The translations under genes were made by a program, and so were the position numbers. Shown piece after piece: positions 1 through 7,972 of a stretch of 64,000 nt of DNA. This DNA is from JAAYLC01 sp964636665 (lineage in GTDB: Bacteria; Bacteroidota; Bacteroidia; Flavobacteriales; Flavobacteriaceae): the NCBI GenBank assembly GCA_964636665.1, contig CAZWVT010000001.1:1-64000 (forward strand). Reading direction: 5' to 3'. The notes under the pieces were generated by a model. The model was not told the DNA's origin and did not search any database. It saw only the letters and a list, made by a program, of their open reading frames with translations. Position 1 is the stretch's first letter, and the number at the start of each line of letters is the position of its first letter.

Positions 1-420
1 AAAGAAATATGTAGATTCGACAATGCAGATTTCCCTCTTTTAAACTTATTTGATCTCGATGTGAATATCTATACTGGAGCATACACTTCCTCAATTCATT
101 GCAAAAACTTAAAAGAGGAAAACGGCTTGTTAAAATGTAATTTTTTGGATTTAGACCATCCGGATTATCACGAGAAAAAATTTGTTTTTGACAAGTATGA
201 TAAAAAAATCGTCAGAAGTAGTAACGGCATTGCTGAAGCTCGTTACCGAATAAAAAGTAAAATCGTTCTTTTCAATAACACATACGATATATTCTTAACT
301 TTAAGCGATAGAGAAGAAATGCGTTTTCCCGTACTTTTGGGGCGTCATTTTTTAAAAAACAAGTTCATTGTTGATCCCGGAAAATCCTATCTTTCTCATA
401 AACAAAAACAATATAATTAA
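1..420 (+). CDS. RimB-like retropepsin-type protease (ATP-dependent zinc protease family, DUF785), 5' partial
   Basis: The reading frame is open from base 1, so the start lies upstream of the window. The visible 139 residues match the RimB/DUF785 family, a retropepsin-like fold usually encoded next to rimK. Seen: an N-terminal ADFPLLNLFDLDV stretch, then TGAYTSSIHC, and near the end FPVLLGRHFLKNKFIVDPG, which corresponds to the conserved closing part of the family. The family normally has a catalytic Asp directly before TGA (DTGA); here that codon is TAT (Tyr), giving NIYTGAY at about 61-81. The protein may therefore be inactive as an aspartic protease, or have another role. It lies 40 bases upstream of rimK on the same strand, fitting a role in trimming or controlling S6 glutamylation (inference from Pseudomonas rimABK). 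Confidence 0.8.
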   Translation, partial: KEICRFDNADFPLLNLFDLDVNIYTGAYTSSIHCKNLKEENGLLKCNFLDLDHPDYHEKKFVFDKYDKKIVRSSNGIAEARYRIKSKIVLFNNTYDIFLTLSDREEMRFPVLLGRHFLKNKFIVDPGKSYLSHKQKQYN

Positions 421-460
421 ATACATATTTTGTAGAAATTCAAATATCACTTGTTCCATA

Positions 461-1333
461 ATGAATATTAAAATCCTTTCAACCAATACCAATCTATATT
501 CGACCAAACGTTTGGTTGAGGCAGCCAAAAAACGCAAGCACAATGCAGAAGTGATAAATCATGTAAAGTGTGATATTGTTATTGAGAAAAAGAAACCGAT
601 GATTTATTACAACGGTCGTCAGATTGACGATGCCGATGCTATTATTCCCAGAATTGGAGCCTCTGTTACTTTTTATGGAACCGCTGTGGTTCGTCAGTTT
701 GAAATGATGCGCGTTTTTACGACTACAGAATCTCAGGCACTTGTTCGTTCTCGCGACAAACTCCGGAGTCTTCAGGTATTGGCTCGTGCCGGATTGGGAC
801 TTCCAAAAACTGTATTTACGAATTACTCAAAGAATGTCAAAGAAATTATCACTCAAGCCGGAGGTGCACCTGTAATCATCAAATTATTGGAAGGAACACA
901 AGGCATCGGGGTTATTTTAGCCGAAACTCGTAAAGCTGCAGAATCAGTTATCGAAGCTTTTAATAATCTACAAGCTCGGGTTATTGTTCAAGAATACATC
1001 AAAGAAGCCAAAGGAGCCGACATACGGGCTTTTGTTGTTGACGGACGTGTGGTTGGCGCTATGAAACGTCAAGCTAAAGAAGGGGAATTTCGTTCCAACC
1101 TCCATCGCGGTGGAACTGCTACCGTCATTAATCTCACTGATGAAGAGGAAACAGCCGCTCTCAAAGCTGCCAAGGCTATGAGTTTGGATATTGCCGGGGT
1201 CGATCTTTTGCAATCTGCACGCGGACCATTGATTCTTGAAGTAAATTCATCTCCGGGTTTGGAAGGAATCGAAAAAGCTACCGGAAAAGACATTGCCAAT
1301 GAAATCATTAAATACATCGAACGAAATACCTGA
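461..1333 (+). CDS. rimK: Ribosomal protein S6--L-glutamate ligase RimK
   Basis: A 290-residue ATP-grasp ligase, close to the 300 residues of E. coli RimK, which adds glutamates to the C-terminus of ribosomal protein S6 using ATP. Seen: an N-terminal pre-ATP-grasp domain (to about residue 95), the ATP-grasp lysine/glycine loop IKLLEGTQGIGV (about 141-152), EFRSNLHRGG (about 205-214) and the Mg-binding LILEVNSSPGLEGIE near residue 260-275. The frame is open further upstream, but the ATG at 461 gives the standard RimK start (MNIKILS) and clears the preceding gene. The stop is followed after one base by the next ATG, so it is very probably co-transcribed with the AstE-like gene. Other ATP-grasp ligases such as LysX are less likely because of the RimB neighbour. 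Confidence 0.93.
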   Translation: MNIKILSTNTNLYSTKRLVEAAKKRKHNAEVINHVKCDIVIEKKKPMIYYNGRQIDDADAIIPRIGASVTFYGTAVVRQFEMMRVFTTTESQALVRSRDKLRSLQVLARAGLGLPKTVFTNYSKNVKEIITQAGGAPVIIKLLEGTQGIGVILAETRKAAESVIEAFNNLQARVIVQEYIKEAKGADIRAFVVDGRVVGAMKRQAKEGEFRSNLHRGGTATVINLTDEEETAALKAAKAMSLDIAGVDLLQSARGPLILEVNSSPGLEGIEKATGKDIANEIIKYIERNT

Positions 1334-1334
1334 G

Positions 1335-2330
1335 ATGGCGAAAAAGGAGAAACGTGATTTAATTATTCTAAATGAGCGAATTGCTATAGGTGAAAGTAAA
1401 ACACTTGACTTCAGTATTTCAAAACTTTTCACCACAACTCCAATAGAAATTCCAATTATCATCGAACGATCCAAATTGCCCGGTCCCATTGTGCTTCTTA
1501 CTGCTGCGCTTCACGGAGACGAAATAAACGGCGTGGAAATCATCCGTCAGATTATTGCAAAAAAATACAACAAACCCAAACGTGGAACCATTATTTGTAT
1601 TCCCATCGTAAACATTCTCGGTTTTCTTAACGGCAATCGCTTTTATCCGGACGGTCGCGATTTAAATCGGGTTTTTCCCGGAACCAAAACCGGGTCATTG
1701 GCAAGTCGTGTGGCTTATCATTTTACCAAAAAAATCTTGCCTCATTGTGATTATTGCATCGATTTTCATACCGGCGGTGCAAGTCGTCATAATGCACCGC
1801 AGATCCGTATTCATCCCGGAAATGAGCAACTCCTCAAATTGGCTAAAATATTCAATGCACCTTTTACTATTTATTCACCGATGTTAGACAAATCCTACCG
1901 TTTGACTTGTGCGAATATGGGCATCCCGTCATTGCTTTTTGAAGGAGGAAAAACATTGGAAAATAATAAAGAAGTCGTCAAAGAAGGTGTGGACGGCGTA
2001 TTACGGATTTTACATCATCTAGATATGCTAAACAAAAAAACACCGCCACCGGCAAAACACAGCAAAACAGTAATCATTTCCAAAAGCAAATGGATTCGTG
2101 CACAAAGAAGCGGACTTCTTCATATCAAAACCGATTCTGACAAACACGTAGAAAAAGGAGAGTTATTAGCAACTATAACCGACCCTTACGGAAAAATGCG
2201 ATTCAAAGTATCCGCTCCAAATGAAGGATTTATCATCAACGTAAACCAGTCCCCGATAGTAAATCAGGGAGATGCAGTTTTTCATATTTCAACCGCAACG
2301 ATTCCTTATGAGACAACCAAAGAAGTATAA
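1335..2330 (+). CDS. Succinylglutamate desuccinylase/aspartoacylase (AstE/AspA) family metallohydrolase
   Basis: A 331-residue M14-like zinc hydrolase. Seen: ALHGDEINGVE near residue 55-65, whose His and Glu are the first two zinc ligands, and DFHTGG near residue 130, whose His is the third. A C-terminal beta-barrel region (about 240-325) resembles the AstE/AspA lipoyl-like extension. I chose the ATG at 1335, one base after the rimK stop, over an upstream start inside rimK, because MAKKEKRDLIILNE begins right there. Family members deacylate acyl-amino acids. Genes of this type accompany rimK in many genomes, so a substrate linked to glutamylated S6 is plausible but is only inference. Neighbour order: rimB-like, rimK, this gene. 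Confidence 0.85.
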   Translation: MAKKEKRDLIILNERIAIGESKTLDFSISKLFTTTPIEIPIIIERSKLPGPIVLLTAALHGDEINGVEIIRQIIAKKYNKPKRGTIICIPIVNILGFLNGNRFYPDGRDLNRVFPGTKTGSLASRVAYHFTKKILPHCDYCIDFHTGGASRHNAPQIRIHPGNEQLLKLAKIFNAPFTIYSPMLDKSYRLTCANMGIPSLLFEGGKTLENNKEVVKEGVDGVLRILHHLDMLNKKTPPPAKHSKTVIISKSKWIRAQRSGLLHIKTDSDKHVEKGELLATITDPYGKMRFKVSAPNEGFIINVNQSPIVNQGDAVFHISTATIPYETTKEV

Positions 2331-2346
2331 TTAAAAAAATGCAACA

Positions 2347-2931
2347 ATGGATAAAACGCAATTGCGTAAATATTATAAAGATCTTCGCAACAAGCTCTCT
2401 GAAAGTAATCGAGATGAAAAAAGTTTAAAAATAGCCAACCGCTCGCTTGAATTACCGATTTGGGACAAACTTTATTATCACATCTTTCTTTCTATTGAAA
2501 AACATAACGAAATAAATACGGATTACCTGCTTCAAATACTACAAGGAAAAGACAAGAATATTGTAGTGTCCAAATCCAATTTTATTACCAATGAAATGAT
2601 TCATTATCTGCTACAAGACAACACTTCTTTAAAACTTTCTGAATTTGGTATCCCCGAGCCTGTAAATGGAATTCAAATTCCGCCTGATATGATTGATGTG
2701 GTTTTCGTACCGCTTTTGGCTTTTGATAAAAAAGGACACCGAATTGGCTATGGGAAAGGATTTTATGACCGGTTTTTAGCCAAGTGTTCTCCGGAAACAA
2801 TTTTTGTGGGTTTGTCTTTTTTTGAAGCTGAAGAAAGTATAGCTCACGAACCGATGGACATTCCATTGGATTACTGCATTACTCCTGAAAAAACGTACTC
2901 TTTTATAGACGTGTCTGAAGAAGACTTATGA
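2347..2931 (+). CDS. 5-formyltetrahydrofolate cyclo-ligase (MTHFS/YgfA family)
   Basis: A 194-residue protein of the usual family size. It converts 5-formyl-THF to 5,10-methenyl-THF with ATP, returning a storage or inhibitory folate to the one-carbon pool. Seen: N-terminal TQLRKYYKDLRNKLS (substrate/ATP-binding helix), and the diagnostic GHRIGYGKGFYDRFLA near residue 136-151, which holds the ATP-binding GxGxGxYDR signature. It starts 16 bases after the AstE-like gene on the same strand and may be the last gene of that operon. No terminator is obvious in the 167-base gap that follows before the convergent lspA. Confidence 0.92.
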   Translation: MDKTQLRKYYKDLRNKLSESNRDEKSLKIANRSLELPIWDKLYYHIFLSIEKHNEINTDYLLQILQGKDKNIVVSKSNFITNEMIHYLLQDNTSLKLSEFGIPEPVNGIQIPPDMIDVVFVPLLAFDKKGHRIGYGKGFYDRFLAKCSPETIFVGLSFFEAEESIAHEPMDIPLDYCITPEKTYSFIDVSEEDL

Positions 2932-3098
2932 TCGCTTTGCTAAAAGGCACAAGATTTAAGACCTGTTCGTGAAGCAATGAGGACCAACGGTTTATGTTTA
3001 ATTTAATTGAAAAATTCAACTCATATAACGACTTCAATGAATTGAGATATTTATTTTTTTCTTGAATAAGATAAATGGAAAATGAGAAAAAACAATGA

Positions 3099-3728
3099 CT
3101 ATAAAGTTTCTTCTTTATCAGCTACTTCCTCTTCTTTTGGAAAAGCTTTTTTATTGAAGAATAGTAAAATGCCAACAGCCACGCTTATGGCGGTATCGGC
3201 AATATTAAATACCGGATCAAAAAATGTAAAATATTTTCCACCCATTATCGGAATCCATTCTGGCAACGTGTCGTGATACAATGGAAAATAAAGCATATCG
3301 ACTACTTTTCCATGAAAAAGGGTGCCGTATCCTCCTTCAGGCGGGAACATCGTAGCAACTTGCTGGTAACTGTCGTTGAAAATAATTCCGTAAAAAACGG
3401 AATCAATAATATTGCCCATAGCGCCTGCAAAGATAAGAGCGATACAAAACACAAGGATGCCGGGTGCTTTTTTTCTTATGGAATCCCAAAGCCAATAACC
3501 AATACCGACGATTGCAACAATTCTAAATAGCGTGAGGATTAATTTACCGTATTTTCCCGGTATTTTCGCTCCCCAGGCCATCCCTTCATTTTCAACAAAT
3601 AGGATTCTAAACCAATCAAAAACATAAACTTCCTCGCCAAGGACAAAGTTTGTCTTTATATAGATTTTTGTCAGTTGATCAATTATCAAAATTAAGACAA
3701 TAATCAATCCTGCTTTCTTTAAGCTCAT
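3099..3728 (-). CDS. lspA: Lipoprotein signal peptidase (signal peptidase II)
   Basis: An inner-membrane aspartyl protease that removes signal peptides from diacylglyceryl-modified prolipoproteins. Seen: 209 residues with four hydrophobic segments (about 5-25, 62-80, 90-108, 175-192), the conserved IDQLTK (16-21), NEGMAWG (47-53), and both catalytic aspartates in AMGNIIDS (Asp109) and FNIADTAI (Asp178). The stretch between the third and fourth membrane segments is longer than in E. coli LspA (about 165 residues in total), which is usual in Bacteroidota. It is the last gene of a minus-strand ileS - dksA-like - lspA unit. Its clients in this window include the many lipoproteins. Confidence 0.95.
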   Translation of the reverse strand: MSLKKAGLIIVLILIIDQLTKIYIKTNFVLGEEVYVFDWFRILFVENEGMAWGAKIPGKYGKLILTLFRIVAIVGIGYWLWDSIRKKAPGILVFCIALIFAGAMGNIIDSVFYGIIFNDSYQQVATMFPPEGGYGTLFHGKVVDMLYFPLYHDTLPEWIPIMGGKYFTFFDPVFNIADTAISVAVGILLFFNKKAFPKEEEVADKEETL

Positions 3729-3787
3729 ACAGTTACCTTTTGCCTACAGATGAATTAGGTAATTCAATTGGTATAATTCAAACAAAA

Positions 3788-4177
3788 TTATTTTTGCATG
3801 TTTTTGGCTTCGATACTCAAAGTTGCATGCGGAACTAATTTCAGACGTTCTTTATTGATAAGTTTTCCGGTAACACGGCAAATTCCATACGTTTTATTTT
3901 CTATTCGAGTCAAAGCATTTTTTAAATCCCGAATAAATTTCTCTTGACGAATGGCAAGCTGTGAATTTGCTTCTTTGCTCATTACTTCACTTCCTTCATC
4001 AAACGCTTTGAACGTTGGAGATGTATCGTCAGTTCCGTTATTGCTGTCGTTTTTATATGAACTTTTAATTAATTCTAACTGTGCGGTAGCTTTTGCTATT
4101 TTTTCGTTTATCAATTGTCTAAACTCTTCCAACTCTGCATCAGAGTATCTTGTTCTTTCTGTCTCTGTCATAATCAT
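3788..4177 (-). CDS. TraR/DksA-family regulator lacking the zinc-finger cysteines
   Basis: A 129-residue protein with a central alpha-helical coiled coil (about 20-95, including GTDDTSPTFKAFDEGSE) and the C-terminal globular DksA/TraR region. DksA-type proteins enter the secondary channel of RNA polymerase and alter initiation, often with ppGpp. The C4 zinc motif is not intact: only one Cys is visible (YGICRVTGK), the other three positions being occupied by non-Cys residues. I know this degenerate form as common in flavobacteria. The ATG at 4177 overlaps the ileS TGA (ATGA), suggesting translational coupling; a second ATG two codons later (4171) is an alternative start. Confidence 0.88.
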   Translation of the reverse strand: MIMTETERTRYSDAELEEFRQLINEKIAKATAQLELIKSSYKNDSNNGTDDTSPTFKAFDEGSEVMSKEANSQLAIRQEKFIRDLKNALTRIENKTYGICRVTGKLINKERLKLVPHATLSIEAKNMQK

Positions 4178-7100
4178 ACTTTTTTAATACTAATATATGT
4201 TTTTATTTCGTCAAATATAATTTCCGTTCCATTTCGTAAAGATGCAACAAATTCCAATGTATTTGCTAAGGTTTCTTCTTTAATATATTGAATATTATCC
4301 GTTACGGCTTCATTTAACATTTTTTCGTCTTGAATTGTTATTTCAATTCTGTCTGTTACTTCAAATCCACTGTCTTTACGAAGGTTTTGAATGCGGTTGA
4401 CTAATTCTCTTGCGATTCCTTCGTTGCGCAACTCCGGCGTAACCTGAATATCTAACGCAACTGTGGTGCCGTTATAATTGGCAACCAACCATCCTTCAAT
4501 GTCTTGCGAAGTAATAATCACTTCGGAAAGTGCCAAAATAGTACTTTTTTTGTTAAGAAAAACTTCAATTTTACCTTCTCTTTCCAAAATTGCGATTTCT
4601 TGTTGACCAAATTCGGAAATAAGTTGGGCTATCTGCTTCATTTCTTTTCCGAATCGCGGTCCCAAAACTTTAAAATCAGGTTTGATTTGTTTGACCAACA
4701 AATCGTTATGCTCGTCAATCAGTTCGATTTCTTTTACATTTACTTCTCTTTTTATCAAATCTGCAACTGCCAAAATTTCTTCCTCCTCCGAATCGTTTAA
4801 TATCGGAATCATAACTTTTTGAAGCGGTTGTCGCACTTTTAGTTTTTCTTTTTGACGAAGCGATAAAACTAAAGATGAAATCGTTTGCGCTTTTTTCATT
4901 TTTCGCTCTAACATACTGTCAATAAAGGCTTCATCGACCATAGGAAAATCGGTTAAATGCACTGATTTTTTTACTTTCCTTTTCACTTTTATTTCTTCAC
5001 TTAGCCCATTTGTCAAATCTTTATACAAATGCTCAGAATAAAAAGGAGCTATCGGCGCACATAATTTTGCAAGCGTTTCCAAACAAGTGTACAAGGTTTG
5101 ATAAGCTGAAATTTTATCTTCGTTGTATTTTCCTTTCCAATAGCGTCTTCTCCCTAAACGGACATACCAATTGCTCAAATTTTCCAGAACAAAATCTGCA
5201 ATGGCGCGTGTGGCTTTCGTCGGTTCGTAATCTTCATAATATTCATCTGTTTTGCGTATCAACGTATTTAATTCCGACAAAATCCAGCGATCCAATTCCG
5301 GGCGTTTTTCATTTGAAACATCTTCTTCAAGATACTCAAAATCATCCAAGTTCGCATACAGGCTGAAAAAACTGTAAGTATTGTAAAGCGTTCCGAAAAG
5401 CTTGTTTCTAACTTCTGAAATTCCTTCTGAATCAAATTTTAAATTATCCCAAGGATTTGCATTGCTAATCATATACCAACGCGTCGCATCGGGACCGAAT
5501 TTTTCTAAGGTTTCAAACGGATCCACGGCATTACCAAGGCGTTTGCTCATTTTTTGTCCATCTTTGTCCAGAACCAATCCGTTGGAAACTACATTTTTAT
5601 AAGCCACATCATCAAAAATCATCGTCGCAATGGCGTGAAGCGTATAAAACCAACCTCGTGTTTGATCGACGCCTTCTGCAATAAAATCTGCTTTTCTCCA
5701 AGTCTGCTCAACTTTTTCTTTATTTTCAAAGGGATAATGCCATTGAGCATAAGGCATGCTTCCGCTATCAAACCAAACGTCGATTAAATCCGGTTCGCGA
5801 TACATGGATTTTCCTTTATCTGATATGAGAATTAAAGAATCGACAATATTTTTATGCAAATCGACAAGGTTGTAATTTTCATCTGAAAAATCGTTTTCTT
5901 TAAAATCAGATAAAATGTTTTCTGACATCAATCCGGCTTTGACAGATTTTTCTATTTCTTTTTTAAGTTCAGCAACCGAACCAATGATTATTTCTTCTGT
6001 TTTGTCTTCAGTTCTCCAAATTGGCAACGGAATTCCCCAATATCTGGAGCGCGATAAATTCCAATCGTTTGCATTGGCAAGCCAGTTTCCAAAACGTCCT
6101 TCACCGGTTGCTTTGGGTTTCCAATTTATTTCTTTGTTCAATTCATACATGCGAGCTTTAAACGCAGTGACTTTTATAAACCAAGAATCTAACGGATAAT
6201 ATAAAATCGGCTTGTCAGTACGCCAACAATTTGGATAACTGTGAACATATTTTTCAACCTTAAAGGCTTTGTTTTCTGTTTTTAATTTAATTGCAATTTC
6301 AACATCCACCGATTTTTCCGGAGCTTCTCCATCATCGTAATATTCGTTTTTTACATATTTCCCGGCCAGCTCTTTCATTTCAGGACGGAATTTTCCCTGA
6401 AGATCTACCAAAGGAACCAGATTGCCTTGTTCATCTTTTATTAACATCGGAGGAACCGGAGGAGTTGCTTCTTTTGCTACTTTGGCGTCATCGGCACCAA
6501 ATGTTGGAGCGGTATGAACGATTCCCGTTCCATCTTCTGTGGTTACAAAATCACCGGCAATAACCCGAAAAGCATTCTCCGGTGTTTCATAAGGCAATAC
6601 ATAATCCAACAATTGTTCATAGCAAATGTCTGTAAGATCTTTTCCTTTAAATTCTTCAGCTATGAAATAAGGAATTTTTTTATCGCTTGAGTTATAATTT
6701 CCCATCTCATTTTCGTCAGATACTTCCTTGAATTTTCCTGAAAACTGAGTGGAAATAAGTTTTTTAGCTAAAATTACCTGAATGGGTTCAAATGTGTATT
6801 GGTTATAAGTTTTTATCAGGACATAATCGATATTCAGTCCAACGGTGAGCGCAGTATTGCTCGGCAGTGTCCACGGAGTTGTCGTCCAAGCCAGAAACCA
6901 AATGTTTTTATATTTTTTCAAAAAATCAGGCAAGGTTTCTTCAACTGCTTTAAACTGTGCAACTACAGTAGTATCTGTAACATCTTGATAAGTTCCGGGT
7001 TGGTTTAATTCATGAGAGCTCAATCCTGTTCCGGCTTTTGGAGAATATGGCTGAATGGTATATCCTTTATACAGCAAATCTTTGTTGTAAATTTCTTTTA

Positions 7101-7593
7101 ACAGCCACCAGACACTCTCCATGTATTTAGGTTCGTAAGTGATGTAAGGATTGTCCATATCCACCCAATAACCTATTTTTTCAGTAAGATTGTTCCAAAC
7201 ATCGGTATATCTCATGACGGCTTTTTTACAAGCTTCGTTATACGCTTCGACCGATATTTTCTTTCCGATATCTTCTTTGGTAATTCCCAGTTCTTTTTCA
7301 ACACCCAATTCGATAGGAAGTCCGTGCGTGTCCCATCCTGCTTTGCGTTCAACTTTAAAACCTTTTTGGGTTTTGTATCTGCAAAAAATATCTTTAATGG
7401 TTCGAGCCATCACATGATGGATTCCGGGAAGACCGTTTGCTGAGGGAGGACCTTCAAAAAATATAAAAGGTTCTGCTTCTTCTCGAATCGAAATACTTTC
7501 TTGAAAAACACGCTCGCTTTTCCAAAAATCAAGTATTTCATCTGCAATTTGAGTAAGATTAAGTTGTTTATATTCTTTGAATTTTGCTTTCAT
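4174..7593 (-). CDS. ileS: Isoleucyl-tRNA synthetase with a GIHH signature motif
   Basis: Charges tRNA-Ile with isoleucine in the cytoplasm. The 1139 residues are longer than the E. coli enzyme (938) and fit the IleS2 (eukaryote-like) group. Seen: the Rossmann catalytic domain starting FEGPPSANG, the CP1 editing domain (about 190-420, with WTTTPWTLPSN), DVWFDSGS, the second signature KMSKR (residues 681-685, bases 5539-5553), the anticodon-binding region and a long C-terminal extension with no zinc-type cysteines. The class I HIGH signature reads G57-I58-H59-H60 (bases 7414-7425), that is, positions 1 and 3 are exchanged. KMSKR rather than KMSKS is also IleS2-like. It is first in an operon with the DksA-like gene (4-base overlap) and lspA. 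Confidence 0.97.
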   Translation of the reverse strand: MKAKFKEYKQLNLTQIADEILDFWKSERVFQESISIREEAEPFIFFEGPPSANGLPGIHHVMARTIKDIFCRYKTQKGFKVERKAGWDTHGLPIELGVEKELGITKEDIGKKISVEAYNEACKKAVMRYTDVWNNLTEKIGYWVDMDNPYITYEPKYMESVWWLLKEIYNKDLLYKGYTIQPYSPKAGTGLSSHELNQPGTYQDVTDTTVVAQFKAVEETLPDFLKKYKNIWFLAWTTTPWTLPSNTALTVGLNIDYVLIKTYNQYTFEPIQVILAKKLISTQFSGKFKEVSDENEMGNYNSSDKKIPYFIAEEFKGKDLTDICYEQLLDYVLPYETPENAFRVIAGDFVTTEDGTGIVHTAPTFGADDAKVAKEATPPVPPMLIKDEQGNLVPLVDLQGKFRPEMKELAGKYVKNEYYDDGEAPEKSVDVEIAIKLKTENKAFKVEKYVHSYPNCWRTDKPILYYPLDSWFIKVTAFKARMYELNKEINWKPKATGEGRFGNWLANANDWNLSRSRYWGIPLPIWRTEDKTEEIIIGSVAELKKEIEKSVKAGLMSENILSDFKENDFSDENYNLVDLHKNIVDSLILISDKGKSMYREPDLIDVWFDSGSMPYAQWHYPFENKEKVEQTWRKADFIAEGVDQTRGWFYTLHAIATMIFDDVAYKNVVSNGLVLDKDGQKMSKRLGNAVDPFETLEKFGPDATRWYMISNANPWDNLKFDSEGISEVRNKLFGTLYNTYSFFSLYANLDDFEYLEEDVSNEKRPELDRWILSELNTLIRKTDEYYEDYEPTKATRAIADFVLENLSNWYVRLGRRRYWKGKYNEDKISAYQTLYTCLETLAKLCAPIAPFYSEHLYKDLTNGLSEEIKVKRKVKKSVHLTDFPMVDEAFIDSMLERKMKKAQTISSLVLSLRQKEKLKVRQPLQKVMIPILNDSEEEEILAVADLIKREVNVKEIELIDEHNDLLVKQIKPDFKVLGPRFGKEMKQIAQLISEFGQQEIAILEREGKIEVFLNKKSTILALSEVIITSQDIEGWLVANYNGTTVALDIQVTPELRNEGIARELVNRIQNLRKDSGFEVTDRIEITIQDEKMLNEAVTDNIQYIKEETLANTLEFVASLRNGTEIIFDEIKTYISIKKV

Positions 7594-7618
7594 AATGTAT
7601 GTACTGAAATAAAGTGTG

Positions 7619-7626
7619 CAAAAATA
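7619..7626 (-). promoter_or_regulatory. Predicted -7 element (TATTTTTG) of ileS
   Basis: On the minus strand this reads TATTTTTG, matching the Bacteroidota -7 consensus TAnnTTTG. It ends 25 bases before the ileS ATG, predicting a leader of about 20 bases. It is assigned by consensus only. Confidence 0.6.
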
Positions 7627-7724
7627 AACATTTTATATGAACCTCATTCTGAATATTGTTGCAAGCCATTTTAAAAATAAAACGAATACGCTTTCTTCAA
7701 TAATCTTAGGGAAAGTGATTGTAG

Positions 7725-7770
7725 CAACAAAAAAATCCTGCAATCTTTCGAAAGCAGGATTTTTTTGTTG
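7725..7770 (-). terminator. Perfect 17-bp inverted repeat, terminator of tRNA-Gln
   Basis: Arms 7725-7741 and 7754-7770 are exact reverse complements (17 bp) around a 12-base loop. The arm sequence GCAGGATTTTTTTGTTG supplies a T-run on either strand, so it could stop transcription both ways; the nearest source is tRNA-Gln on the minus strand. The right arm extends three bases into the mature tRNA (7768-7770). Confidence 0.8.
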
Positions 7771-7840
7771 GCCCACTAGGGCTCGAACCTAGACTCTTCT
7801 GAACCAAAATCAGACGTGTTGCCAGTTACACCATGGGCCA
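7768..7840 (-). tRNA. tRNA-Gln (anticodon UUG)
   Basis: A 73-base cloverleaf read on the minus strand: acceptor TGGCCCA paired with TGGGCCA, anticodon arm TCTGA-TTTTGGT-TCAGA with TTG at positions 34-36, and the T-arm GGTTCGAGCC. It decodes CAA (and CAG by wobble). CCA is not encoded; the discriminator base would be A. It is a single gene between ileS and the flavin reductase, with its own -7 element (7858-7865) and a strong terminator. Confidence 0.95.
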
Positions 7841-7857
7841 ATTCCTAAATGCGGTTG

Positions 7858-7865
7858 CAAATTTA
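7858..7865 (-). promoter_or_regulatory. Predicted -7 element (TAAATTTG) of tRNA-Gln
   Basis: The minus strand reads TAAATTTG, fitting TAnnTTTG, 17 bases upstream of the mature tRNA 5' end. Confidence 0.55.
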
Positions 7866-7972
7866 TAATAAACTTTGATACTTGCAAAAATTAAGATGAA
7901 ATAAATTTTAGCCATTCCTCTTTGAATAAAATCACTGCTATCGGGCAATTTGCAGCGCGCTCAAAACTTCTA

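Noticed and set aside
4504..7417. Several plus-strand open frames of 60-118 codons inside ileS
   Set aside because: They run antisense to a strongly conserved gene, have no family features and no promoter or start context; they are by-products of its codon usage.
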